Source: Tautonia plasticadhaerens (GTDB lineage: Bacteria > Planctomycetota > Planctomycetia > Isosphaerales > Isosphaeraceae). Taken from it: a stretch of 64,000 bases of DNA. Position numbers and translations under genes: made by a program. Positions 21,228 through 31,760 of this stretch are shown here, piece after piece. Location: positions 2,418,001 through 2,482,000 of the forward strand of contig NZ_CP036426.1 of NCBI RefSeq assembly GCF_007752535.1, written 5' to 3'. Positions within the stretch are counted from its first letter, which is position 1; every line of letters starts with the position of its first letter. The notes under the pieces were generated by a model. It worked only from the letters and a program-made list of their open reading frames with translations. It was not told the origin of the DNA and searched no databases.

Positions 21228-22076
21228 ATGCCCACTCCCCCCCAGTCCCGGACCATCTCGACCTACTCCCTCCAGTGGAACCGCTACCGCATCCTCCGGC
21301 CCGAGGAGGACCGGGCGACGTTCCGGATCCGGACGGGGCTGGCGCCTGCGGACCTGATCGGGACGCTGGTGCTCGACGGCGGCTGCGGCATGGGCCGGTA
21401 CGCCCGGGTCGCGGCCGAGTCGGGGGCGAGGGTCGTGGGCATGGATCTGAGCGAGTCGGTCCGGGCCGCCCGGGAGCTGGTCGCGGACCTGCCGATCGTC
21501 GGCCTGGTCCGGGGGGACCTGCTCCGGCCCCCGATGGCCGGGGGGACGTTCGACCACGTCTACTCCCTCGGCGTCCTGGATCACACCCCCGACCCCCGGG
21601 CGGCCTTCCTGTCGCTGGCCAGGCTCCTGAAGCCGGGGGGGCGGATCGCCATCTGGGTGTACCGCAAGGAGCGGCCGGCGCTGGAGAAGGTCATGGATGC
21701 CCACCGGGCGGTCTCGACCCGGCTGCCGGTCCCCATGCTGGAGGCCCTGAGCCGGGCCTCGGCCCCGATCGGCGGCCTGAAGCGTCGGCTCATGGCCAGC
21801 CGGAACCGGCTGGTGGCCCGGTCGGGGGTGGTGCTGAACGTCCTGACGATCGGCGTCTCGATGCACCCGGACCCGGAGGTCCGGATCTGCGACACCCTGG
21901 ACTGGTACGCCCCGAAGTACGCCTCGAGACACACCTTCGATGAGGTCTCCGGCTGGTTCCGGGAGGCGGGCCTGGTGGACGTCGAGGACCTCTCCCGGGG
22001 GTCGACCTTCTTCCACGAGGGGCAGGGGAACGGGATCAACGTCGCCGGGAGGCGGCCGGGGGGCGGGCCCGCTTGA
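21228..22076 (+). CDS. class I SAM-dependent methyltransferase
   Basis: The 282-residue protein starts with TISTYSLQWNRYR, common in methyltransferases of polysaccharide and lipid clusters. Motif I is LVLDGGCGMGRYA, followed by VVGMDLS and the post-motif FDHVYSLGVLDHTPD and LKPGGRIAIWVY. The C-terminal half has a DWYAPKYASRHTFDEV segment near a conserved aromatic patch. The substrate is unknown. It sits 30 bases after tsaB and before zwf, on the same strand. Confidence 0.82.
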   Translation: MPTPPQSRTISTYSLQWNRYRILRPEEDRATFRIRTGLAPADLIGTLVLDGGCGMGRYARVAAESGARVVGMDLSESVRAARELVADLPIVGLVRGDLLRPPMAGGTFDHVYSLGVLDHTPDPRAAFLSLARLLKPGGRIAIWVYRKERPALEKVMDAHRAVSTRLPVPMLEALSRASAPIGGLKRRLMASRNRLVARSGVVLNVLTIGVSMHPDPEVRICDTLDWYAPKYASRHTFDEVSGWFREAGLVDVEDLSRGSTFFHEGQGNGINVAGRRPGGGPA

Positions 22077-22102
22077 TGCCCGGGGCCGGGCTGCCGTAGA
22101 CT
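22073..22102 (+). promoter_or_regulatory. possible promoter of zwf
   Basis: TTGATG (22073-22078), 18-bp spacer, TAGACT (22097-22102). It overlaps the stop codon of the methyltransferase gene and lies 43 bases before the zwf ATG. Confidence 0.45.
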
Positions 22103-22144
22103 CCGGCGGTGATTCTCACCCAGCCAGGCCGGGAGGCGGATCGG

Positions 22145-23704
22145 ATGGCGGCACCGAGCGAAGCCGGGGCGTCCAACCCCCTGAGGGAGCACCTGCCGAG
22201 GTCGACGGCCGTCGACCCCTGCGCCATCGTCCTCTTCGGGTCGACCGGAGACCTGACCCACCGCAAGCTCGCCCCAGCCCTCTTCGAGCTGGCCGGGGCC
22301 GGCGACCTGCCCTCCGACTTCGCCGTGGTCGGCTTCGGCCGTCGCCCCTGGGGCGACGACCAGTACCGCGAGAGCCTCCGGGAGACGCTGGCCAAGGGGG
22401 CCGAGGGCCCGGGGTTCGACGAGGCCTGGTCCCGGTTCGCCCCCCACGTCGTCTTCGTCGAGGGGAACCTGGACGACCCCGCCGCGTACTCCCGGCTGAA
22501 GGGGCGGCTGGAGGAGGTCGACCGGACCCACGAGACCCGGGGCAACCGGCTGTTCTACCTGGCCGTCGGGCCGGAGTTCTTCGCGCCGATCGTGGCCCGG
22601 CTGGGAGAGGCGGGGCTGATCTACCCCGCCGACCGGGGCGAGGGGCCCTGGAGCCGGGTGGTGGTCGAGAAGCCGTTCGGCCACGACCTGGAGAGCGCCC
22701 GGAGGCTCAACCACGAGCTCAAGGGGGTGCTCGACGAGGGGCAGATCTATCGGATCGACCACTACCTCGGCAAGGAGACGGTCCAGAACATCCTGGCGCT
22801 TCGGTTCGGCAACGCCATCTTCGAGCCGATCTGGAACCGGAGGCACGTGGCCTCGGTCCAGATCACCGTGGCCGAGCGCGAGGGGATGGCCGGCGGGCGG
22901 GGGGACTTCTACGACAAGGCCGGGGCCATCCGGGACATGGTCCAGAACCACATGATGCAGCTGCTCTGCCTCGTGGCGATGGAACCCCCGGTCGACCTCT
23001 CGGCCGACGCCGTCCGGACCGAGAAGGTCAAGGTCCTCCAGTCCCTCCCCCGGTGGTCCCCCGGGCAGGTCGACGCCGAGGTCGTCCGGGCCCGATACGT
23101 GGCGGGGGCGCTCCAGGGGGAGGACGTGCCCGGCTTCCTCCGGGAGAAGGGGGTCGAGGCCGACTCCGCCACCGAGACCTACGTCGCGCTGCGGGTCATG
23201 CTCAACACCTGGCGATGGGCCGGGGTGCCGTTCCTGCTCCGGACGGGCAAGCGGCTGCCGAAGCGGGCGACGGAGATCGCCATCCAGTTCCGCAACCCTC
23301 CCACCTCGCTGTTCGAGGCCGACACCGAGGCCAGCCCCGACGTCAACCAGCTCATCCTGAACATCCAGCCCAAGGAGGGCTCCAGCCTCGCCTTCCAGGC
23401 GAAGGTCCCCGGCTCCCGGAGCCGCCTGCGGTCGGTCCGGATGGACTTCCGGTACGGCACCTCCTTCGCCCGGCCGGTGCCCGAGGCCTACCAGAGGCTC
23501 CTGCTCGACGTGATGCTCGGCGACCCCACCCTCTTCACCCGGACCGACGAGGTCGAGGCCGCCTGGAAGTTCATCACCCCGATCCTCGACGCCTGGGCCC
23601 GTCCCGAGGCCCCTCCCCCCGGTTCCTACCCGGCCGGCTCCTGGGGCCCCGAGGCGGCCGACGCCCTCGCCGCCCGGGACGGCATCCGCTGGCGACGGCT
23701 CTGA
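22145..23704 (+). CDS. zwf: glucose-6-phosphate 1-dehydrogenase
   Basis: The 519-residue protein oxidises glucose-6-phosphate to the lactone with NAD(P)+, opening the pentose phosphate pathway. The dinucleotide loop is FGSTGDLTHRK near residue 30 and the active-site signature RIDHYLGKE is at about residue 203. Other conserved segments are EKPFGHDLESA and NHMMQLLC. The ATG at 22145 is preceded by GGAGG with an eight-base spacing; a GTG at 22109 is in frame but lacks such a site. The length is normal. No 6-phosphogluconolactonase or gnd gene is adjacent. Confidence 0.95.
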   Translation: MAAPSEAGASNPLREHLPRSTAVDPCAIVLFGSTGDLTHRKLAPALFELAGAGDLPSDFAVVGFGRRPWGDDQYRESLRETLAKGAEGPGFDEAWSRFAPHVVFVEGNLDDPAAYSRLKGRLEEVDRTHETRGNRLFYLAVGPEFFAPIVARLGEAGLIYPADRGEGPWSRVVVEKPFGHDLESARRLNHELKGVLDEGQIYRIDHYLGKETVQNILALRFGNAIFEPIWNRRHVASVQITVAEREGMAGGRGDFYDKAGAIRDMVQNHMMQLLCLVAMEPPVDLSADAVRTEKVKVLQSLPRWSPGQVDAEVVRARYVAGALQGEDVPGFLREKGVEADSATETYVALRVMLNTWRWAGVPFLLRTGKRLPKRATEIAIQFRNPPTSLFEADTEASPDVNQLILNIQPKEGSSLAFQAKVPGSRSRLRSVRMDFRYGTSFARPVPEAYQRLLLDVMLGDPTLFTRTDEVEAAWKFITPILDAWARPEAPPPGSYPAGSWGPEAADALAARDGIRWRRL

Positions 23705-24140
23705 TCGGGGCCCGGTCGCGGCCGGTGCGCCGGGACGCACACCGGACGCATCTCGGCAACCCCCTGAGGCGCAACACGTTGGGCGAATCACCCCCGGGGA
23801 AATTGGGTTCGCTCCGCGCGGCGCACCCGGCCGGTTCGTCCCCGATCGGTCGGCAGGACCCGGCGACCGGGCCCCGGGAGACTCCCGACGGCCGGGCGAG
23901 GGCCGGTGCGCCCGGGGTCGCCGAGGTTCGATTGACATAACACCGCGACAAATATGTGATTGCGCCGAACGACCCGGGCCGAAATGGGTTCGCTCGGCGC
24001 GGCGCACCCGACGCGATTGGCCCCGACCCGGGACGGCCCCGGCCGCCTCCTGGGATATCTCCGAACTTCTTCATTGAGATCGGCCGTCGGCCTCCGAACT
24101 CGGGGTAGGGTCATCATCCTGGTCGGTCGGAGGCGGCACG
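23705..24140. repeat. spacer with dispersed GGGTTCGCTC repeats, copies 1 and 2
   Basis: Two copies of a roughly 29-bp element occur: 23801-23829 and 23982-24010. They share ATTGGGTTCGCT/AATGGGTTCGCT, then C or G, then GCGCGGCGCACCCG. A second motif, GGCCGGTGCGCC, occurs near 23720 and 23901. No gene is convincing here; open frames through it exist only because the repeat is GC-rich. Confidence 0.6.
23932..23960 (+). promoter_or_regulatory. possible promoter towards the small ORF at 24141
   Basis: A perfect TTGACA (23932-23937), 17-bp spacer and TGTGAT (23955-23960). The surroundings (ATAACACC, AAATATGTG) are unusually AT-rich. It would give a leader of about 170 bases that includes repeat copy 2. 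Confidence 0.4.
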
Positions 24141-24383
24141 ATGCGAATGCTGCTGAGGGCGCTTGCGCGCCGATTGTTCGGGATCCCGGTGCTGGGGATG
24201 GCGATCGGGATCGGCATGGTCGCCTCGGATCCGAGGGGACAAGAGCCGGAGGATCGCCCGGTCCGGGCCGACATCCTCGACGACCCGGATCACCAGGCGA
24301 CCTGCCCCAGCTGCGCGATGCAGCGGCAGACGGAGGCCGAGCAGGGGAGGGCCCCGAGCGTGGGCCGGGTCCCTCCCCGATGA
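24141..24383 (+). CDS. small exported or membrane-anchored CxxC protein, unknown
   Basis: The 80-residue frame starts with a basic segment and one hydrophobic helix (LFGIPVLGMAIGIGMVA), then a polar acidic region and a CPSCAM motif near residue 55 that could bind a metal or form a disulfide. An excellent ribosome site GGAGG (24129-24133) lies seven bases upstream of the ATG, which is the main reason to accept it. A possible promoter is at 23932-23960. No family is recognised. Confidence 0.5.
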   Translation: MRMLLRALARRLFGIPVLGMAIGIGMVASDPRGQEPEDRPVRADILDDPDHQATCPSCAMQRQTEAEQGRAPSVGRVPPR

Positions 24384-24836
24384 CGGACCCGCCGAGGACA
24401 TGCGGTCGTCCCCGGCGGGGCCCCGGGCCGGGGCGGTTCGTCCGGGCCCGGGAGGCGGCCGGTGCGCCCCGGCGCGCCCGGGCCGGGACGGCGAAGTCGC
24501 TTCCGGGATCGAGGGTTACGCCCGACAGAATGGGTTCGCTCCGCGCCTCAGGGCCGCCCGATCGGCCACGCCCCGAGCCGAATCGGGGCGGAGGGGGATC
24601 GGGTTGTCAAAGAGCGAACCCCGGCGATCCCGGCACCCGGGAAAGTCGGGGCCGGGGGGGGCAGGGGCGCGTCCCCCCCACCGATATCATCGGGGAATCG
24701 GGCTTCGCCAGTCACTCGGGGCGTGAAATTCGGGAGGGCTGGGGGAGGACCCGACGGAAGTGGCAGGGACAGGGCCGCCGTGGCGGCCGGGCTGGCGCGG
24801 GAGGGCCCCGGTCCCGCGCGCCCTGGGGACCGCCGG
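24384..24836. repeat. intergenic region with repeat copy 3 and an inverted copy
   Basis: AATGGGTTCGCTCCGCGC occurs at 24529-24546 and its core in inverted orientation (AGAGCGAACCCC) at 24611-24622. A third GGCCGGTGCGCC lies near 24457. No convincing gene is present between the small ORF and the end of the leftward phosphoesterase gene. Confidence 0.55.
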
Positions 24837-25739
24837 TCAGCTCGGCGCGGGGGCGCCGGCGGCGGGGCCGAAGAGGCGCAGATCGGTGACCATGGGCATG
24901 ATCGACCAGTCGGAGCCGGTCCAGGCGTGGTGCCGGACGCTGACGGACTGCTCGGTCAGGTCGATCTCGAGGAACCCGGGGGGGCGGAGGCCGGTGGGGT
25001 CCCGGAGCAGGGGGGCCCCGGCGTTGAGGCAGAGCTGGCCGGGGATCTCCTCGGGGCGGAAGGCCCAGGCGGCGTGGACGTGGCCGCAGCAGTAGAGGTG
25101 CGGGCCGAGGGTCCGGAGCCAGTCGGCCACCAGGTCGGCGTTGACCATCCGCTTCTTGCGCAGCTCGTTCCGGTAGGGGGGAGGGGCGTCCACCGGGTAG
25201 TGGCAGGCGACGATCAGCCGTCGGGGGCGTCGGTCGGCCTCCTGGAGCAGGGATTGGGCATGGAGGAACTGGGCCTCGGGCAGTCGGCCGGTGGCCGAGA
25301 GGTGGGACCGGGTGGCGTCGAGGCCGAGGATGGCGGTCCGCTCGTCCAGCCATCGGAGCCAGGGGTAGCGGTCCGAGGGGGAGAAGCCGCCGAAGACGCG
25401 CTCGAAGGCCTTCGTCCGGACGGAGTGGGCGGTGTACCGGTCGTGGTTGCCGGGGATCACCGAGACGTGATCGGCGTCGTCGAGCAGCGGCTCCAGCGCC
25501 GACCGGGCCTGGTCGAACTCCCCCCGGAGGGCGGTCGTGGTCAGGTCCCCGGTGATCAGCAGGTGGTCGGCCTCGATCGAGGCGATCCGCCCCACCACCT
25601 CCTCCAGCCGGTCCAGCCGGAACCTCCGGGCCCGGCCGGTGAACAGCTCGGCCATGCCCACCGCCCGCTTGCCCCAGAGGCGGACGGGATTGAGCGAATA
25701 GCGCCAGATGTGGACATCGGAGAGGTGGACGAGCTTCAC
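24837..25739 (-). CDS. metallophosphoesterase, 3',5'-cyclic-nucleotide phosphodiesterase-like
   Basis: The 300-residue protein has HLSDVHIW at residues 4-11, ITGDLTTTA, IPGNHDRYT, HYPVD and CCGHVHAAW, the full set of metal ligands of calcineurin-like phosphatases. The order and spacing resemble the CpdA/Icc class. I chose the GTG at 25739 because GAGGA lies five bases upstream and the first strand begins immediately; the frame is open much further upstream without similarity to anything. It follows the CPBP protease gene on the same strand after 250 bases that carry no recognisable feature. The substrate is uncertain. Confidence 0.83.
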   Translation of the reverse strand: MKLVHLSDVHIWRYSLNPVRLWGKRAVGMAELFTGRARRFRLDRLEEVVGRIASIEADHLLITGDLTTTALRGEFDQARSALEPLLDDADHVSVIPGNHDRYTAHSVRTKAFERVFGGFSPSDRYPWLRWLDERTAILGLDATRSHLSATGRLPEAQFLHAQSLLQEADRRPRRLIVACHYPVDAPPPYRNELRKKRMVNADLVADWLRTLGPHLYCCGHVHAAWAFRPEEIPGQLCLNAGAPLLRDPTGLRPPGFLEIDLTEQSVSVRHHAWTGSDWSIMPMVTDLRLFGPAAGAPAPS

Positions 25740-25993
25740 GAGTATCCTCGGGAGGGGGACGCTCCTCGGGAGTCGGCGACCGACGACATCTGGACTGGGG
25801 ACGGGATGAACCCGGGGTGGCCGGAAGGTGCCCCGAGGTCCCCGGCCCTCGGCCCGGGGCACGTCCCGCCCCGTCCCGGCCCCGCCCATTGGTGGGGAAT
25901 CCGGGCAAACCCGAGTCACCCCCGAGGCGGGACGCGGCTCGGTCGCCGCCCGCCGCCGCACCCGCCCGCCTCGAATCGAGGAGGGGGACGGAG

Positions 25994-26785
25994 TCACTCC
26001 GGCCAGGGATAGGAGGCGACAAGCAGATCGTATGCCACATGCGTGCCGACGGCGATCCCGAACCCCCGGAGGATGAAGACCCAGGAGAAATAGACCCCGG
26101 CCAGCCAACGGAAGACGAAGACCGCCCAAGAGAAGGAGCCGGGGGGCTCGCCGACGTGGTGGGCCATCGAGAAGGCCAGGGCCGAGCCGCTGGCGGCGAA
26201 CGCGGTGGCCAGGGCGTTCGGCGTGTGCAGGATCCGCAGGCCGGCGTACGTCAACCAGAGCAGGCCGAGCCGGAAGGCCGCCTCCTCGAAGATGCCCGCG
26301 CCGACGAGGGAAAGCGCCTCGGCCGCCCCGATCGGCAGCGGGGACCCGGCGACCCCGAGCAACGGCCGACCGGCCAGGGCCGGGAAGTGGCGGTCGAAGG
26401 CCAGGTAGAGCCCGAGCAGCCCGGCCCCCAGGAGCAGGCACTCGGCCAGGGCGGCGGGGAGCCATCGCGCCCGGAACCGGCGGGGGTCGGCCACCCTCCA
26501 GGCGACCAGGCCGACGGCCAGGGCGACCGAGGGGGCCCAGTCGGGCACCGGGTAGGCGTCGGGGATCGCGGCGCCGATCCAGGCGTCGACGCCGGTCCGG
26601 AGCGCAGGGTCGCCCCCCAGGGCGGCGATGCCCGCCTCGTAGCAGGCCAGCATCGGCAGGGTGACCAGCAGGGCGAGCGAGGCCCCCCGGCATCCCCCCC
26701 AGTAGCCGGGGGGGCCGGGCCCTCGCCGGGACGGGGGGCGGGCCCCGGGGACGGGGAGGGGGGGGGTCCGCGAGGGGGGACGCAT
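25994..26785 (-). CDS. CPBP-family intramembrane glutamic endopeptidase
   Basis: The 263-residue protein has about seven hydrophobic helices and the Rce1/CPBP motifs: EExxxR in IFEEAAFRLG, FSMAHH for the second motif and THVAYD for the third. Family members cleave peptides within the membrane, or modify prenylated or bacteriocin-like substrates. The ATG at 26785 starts the first well-conserved part; a GTG at 26824 is possible. The leading 30 residues are proline/arginine-rich. It is divergent from the cytochrome operon. The target is unknown. Confidence 0.8.
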   Translation of the reverse strand: MRPPSRTPPLPVPGARPPSRRGPGPPGYWGGCRGASLALLVTLPMLACYEAGIAALGGDPALRTGVDAWIGAAIPDAYPVPDWAPSVALAVGLVAWRVADPRRFRARWLPAALAECLLLGAGLLGLYLAFDRHFPALAGRPLLGVAGSPLPIGAAEALSLVGAGIFEEAAFRLGLLWLTYAGLRILHTPNALATAFAASGSALAFSMAHHVGEPPGSFSWAVFVFRWLAGVYFSWVFILRGFGIAVGTHVAYDLLVASYPWPE

Positions 26786-27185
26786 CGCGGTCCGGCCGGT
26801 GGTGGGTCCGTCGGTCGTGCTCACGTCGGCTAGGGATCGGCCCGGGGGGCGGGGGGATCGCAGGGGATCCGGCGGGGGATCGGCCGCCCGTTCCGGTCGT
26901 GCCGGACGGTTTGAAACGGCCGAACTCCCCGAAATCCGAACGGCCCTTGAGGGCGGCGGGGCGGGCCGATAGGATGATTCCAGGACCCGGGCGGCCCGCT
27001 CACGAGCCCTGGCTGTCGGCAACCCCCCCAGAACTCCTTCCGCCCGCACCATCAGAATTCATTCCGTTCCACGAACGGCACGGGTCTCCGCGTCGAGCCT
27101 CTCCCGGATCGCCCCGAGGGCGGGACCGGGGCGGGGAACTCGTCGGCCGTCCCGGGATCGGCCCGTCGTCGAGGAGGGATCTCGC
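26786..27185. other. divergent regulatory region between the CPBP gene and the oxidase operon
   Basis: This 400-base stretch has no supported gene. It contains the promoter at 26947-26975 and therefore a leader of about 200 bases for the cytochrome gene. The small palindrome GTTTGAAAC lies near 26909. Confidence 0.45.
26947..26975 (+). promoter_or_regulatory. possible promoter of the cytochrome oxidase operon
   Basis: TTGAGG (26947-26952), 17-bp spacer, TAGGAT (26970-26975). It is the best rightward match upstream of the cytochrome c gene. Confidence 0.4.
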
Positions 27186-28511
27186 GTGAAGATCGCGAGG
27201 CGACCGCACTGGATCGTCGGAGGCTTCGTCCTGCTCGGCCTGGCCTCCGGGTGCGCCGAGCCGGAGCCGGTCGTGTTCTCGCACGACGAGCGGCTCTCGG
27301 GCGAGGAGTTCGCCGAGAAGCCGAACGCGAGGGGGGCCGTCGAGACGACGGTCGACGCCATGTTCGGCGCCTCCCCTGACACCATCCGGGCCCCCGAGGG
27401 CTCCGGCCTGCCGCCGAGCGGGCTGGAGGGGATCGGGGGCGAGGGCGGCGACGGATCCGAGGGCGAGGGGGATGCGGAGATCGTCCCGGTCGCCGATCGT
27501 CCGGCCGAGCCGGGCCCGCTGTCGGCCGGGCAGGCGGTCTACACCCGACACTGCCTGCACTGCCACGGCATCACCGGGGACGGCGAGGGGCCGACCGCCG
27601 ACTTCCTCTACCCCCGGCCCCGGGACTACCGCCAGGGGATGTTCAAGTTCACCTCCACCGACTACGGCAAGAAGCCGACCCGGGACGACCTGCGGCGGGT
27701 GATCCGGCACGGGATCGACGGCACCTCGATGCCCGCCTTCGGCGCCCAGTTGACCGACGAGGAGACCGAGCGGGTCATCGACTACGTGGCCTACCTCAGC
27801 ATGAGGGGAGAAGTCGAGCGGGCCCTGATCGAGGAGGCGTCGTTCTTCGCCGAGGAGGACTTCGCCGACCCCGAGATGCGGGAGGAGTTCGAGTTCATCG
27901 CCGAGGACGTCACCCAGGGGGTGATCTTCCCGAACTGGGAAGACTCCCAGGCGCCCGAGGCCGCGATGCAGCCCCTCTCCCCCCGGGTGGAGGCGACCGA
28001 GCAGAGCATCGCCCGGGGCCGGGAGCTGTTCCTGGGGGTGGCGTCGGACGTGAAGCTGGAGTGCGCCGGCTGCCACGGGTCGGGGGGCAAGGGGGACGGC
28101 CCGAGCTGGATCGACCCGGAGACGTTCAACACGTACGTCTTCCTGGAGAACCACGACCCGGGCGACCCGACCACGCTGGAGACGCTCAAGGCGATCGCCG
28201 AGGAGCAGCAGCGGCGATGGGGGGACGAGTGGGGCGACCCGCTCCGCCCGGCCGACCTGAACCGGGGGGTATACAAGGGGGGCCGCCGGCCGATCGACCT
28301 GTACTGGAGGATCGCCACCGGGATCACCGGCACGGCCATGCCGGCGCACGCCCCGACGCTCCAGGACCCGGACGACCTCTGGCACCTGGTCAACTTCGTG
28401 CTCGCCCTGCCGCAGCGGCCGGACCTGCTCCGCCCGGACCAGGTCCGGAGGCTCGGCGCGACCTCGCCCCCCGCCGCGGCCGGGGCCGCCGCCGCCACGG
28501 CGTCCCGATGA
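27186..28511 (+). CDS. dihaem cytochrome c lipoprotein
   Basis: The 441-residue protein has a lipoprotein signal peptide (LLGLASGC, lipobox cysteine near residue 21) and two CXXCH haem sites, CLHCH near residue 123 and CAGCH near residue 296, each in a cytochrome c domain. Candidate distal methionines are in GTSMPAFG and GTAMPAHA. It starts with GTG at 27186 behind GAGGAGG. Placed first in the oxidase operon, it probably delivers electrons to subunit II, replacing the cytochrome domain fused to subunit II in many caa3 enzymes. A Gly/Glu-rich linker precedes the first haem domain. Confidence 0.88.
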   Translation: MKIARRPHWIVGGFVLLGLASGCAEPEPVVFSHDERLSGEEFAEKPNARGAVETTVDAMFGASPDTIRAPEGSGLPPSGLEGIGGEGGDGSEGEGDAEIVPVADRPAEPGPLSAGQAVYTRHCLHCHGITGDGEGPTADFLYPRPRDYRQGMFKFTSTDYGKKPTRDDLRRVIRHGIDGTSMPAFGAQLTDEETERVIDYVAYLSMRGEVERALIEEASFFAEEDFADPEMREEFEFIAEDVTQGVIFPNWEDSQAPEAAMQPLSPRVEATEQSIARGRELFLGVASDVKLECAGCHGSGGKGDGPSWIDPETFNTYVFLENHDPGDPTTLETLKAIAEEQQRRWGDEWGDPLRPADLNRGVYKGGRRPIDLYWRIATGITGTAMPAHAPTLQDPDDLWHLVNFVLALPQRPDLLRPDQVRRLGATSPPAAAGAAAATASR

Positions 28512-28574
28512 CCGACCCGACCTGACCCCCTCGACCCGGCCGGCCCGCTCGGAATCGACCTTCGGAGCCTCGAC

Positions 28575-29794
28575 GTGAAGTACTGGAGCCTCCTGTTCGG
28601 GCTGACCACGGTCCTCGCCGTCGCGGCGTTCGCGTACGCCCCGTTCGACGACGACTGGTGGCTCCCGAGCTACAAGGGCACGAACGCCGGGGCGCTGGAG
28701 ACGCTGGGGGAAATCTCGGGGCAGGCCCCCGGGATGGCCTCGACGCTGGGGGCGATGAAGGGGGGGGCCGGGGCGACCGGCCCCGCCGGGCTCCAGCCGT
28801 TGGACGAGGCGAGGGCCTGGGCGGACGGGCAGTCGGCGAGGCTCGGCCGGCTGGCCTCCGAGGGCTTCCTGACCGGCCGGACCCGGGCCTTGCAGGGTCG
28901 GGCGGCCGGGGCCTCCGCCGCGATGATCGAGGCGAGGGCGGCGCTGGCCGCCGGGGACGGGGCCGACCCGGCACTCGACGAGGCGATCGAGGCGCTGGAG
29001 GGGCTGGGGGAGGGGGCGGCCGGGGCGATCGCGTCGGTCACCGAGCCGGGGGGGGGCCTGCGGGCCCCGGTGTCGACGGCGGCGGTGCAGATCGACCACC
29101 TCTACATCCTCATCTTGCTCATCACGGGGCTGACGTTCGTCGGCGTGATGGCGGCGATGGTGGTGGCGATGTGGCGGTTCCGGGCCCGGCCTGGCCGGAA
29201 GGCGGTCTACTCCCACGGCAGCCTGAAGGTGGAGATCGTCTGGACGGTGATCCCGGCGGCGATCCTCGTGTTCCTGGCGCTGTACCAGCTGAGGGCCTGG
29301 GCGGACATCAAGTTCAAGAGCACCTATCCGGACGTGGCGCCCCTGGCGGAGATCACCGCCCGGCAGTTCCAGTGGAAGATGCGCTACCCCGGCCCCGACG
29401 GCGAGCTGGGCACGGGGGACGACCTGCACACGGTGAACGACCTGCACTTCGTGAAGGACGAGCCGACGATCATCCACCTGAAGTCGGAGGACGTGCTGCA
29501 CTCGTTCTTCCTGCCCCAGTTGCGGATCAAGCAGGACGCGGTGCCCGGGATGACGATCCCGGTGCTGTTCGACGCGAGCAAGGCGGGGCGGTACGAGCTG
29601 CTCTGCGCCGAGCTGTGCGGCTGGGGGCACTACAAGATGCGGGCGCAGGTGGTCGTGCACGAGACCCGGGATGAGTTCGACGAGTGGGTGGAGCAGGCGC
29701 TCCGAGAGCAGGACCGCAGCGAGCCGGCCGCCGACCCGGCCGGGGCCGAGGCCGACCTCGCCGCCGCCCCCGAGTGGAGTGAGAGCGAAGCCCG

Positions 29795-29798
<4 letters not shown>
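28575..29798 (+). CDS. coxB: cytochrome c oxidase subunit II
   Basis: The 407-residue protein carries the CuA site CAELCGWGHYKM near residue 344 (two Cys, His and Met), the entry point for electrons. Transmembrane helices are at the N-terminus (SLLFGLTTVLAVAAFAYA) and at about 176-200 and 218-238. Unusually, about 140 residues separate the first and second helices, an Ala/Gly-rich and probably helical extracytoplasmic insert. No cytochrome c domain is fused at the C-terminus, consistent with the separate dihaem cytochrome upstream. The start is GTG. The stop overlaps the start of coxA by ATGA. Confidence 0.92.
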
Positions 29799-31687
<1,889 letters not shown>

Positions 31688-31760
31688 GCCGGGTCGCTTC
31701 GAGTCGCACGGGACCGCCACCCGCCCCGGGCCGCACCCCCTCCCCCGATCGAATTCCGCG

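Noticed and set aside
23705-24140. C-terminal extension or extra gene after zwf
   Set aside because: zwf ends normally at 23704; frames beyond it are formed by the repeat element and have no ribosome site.
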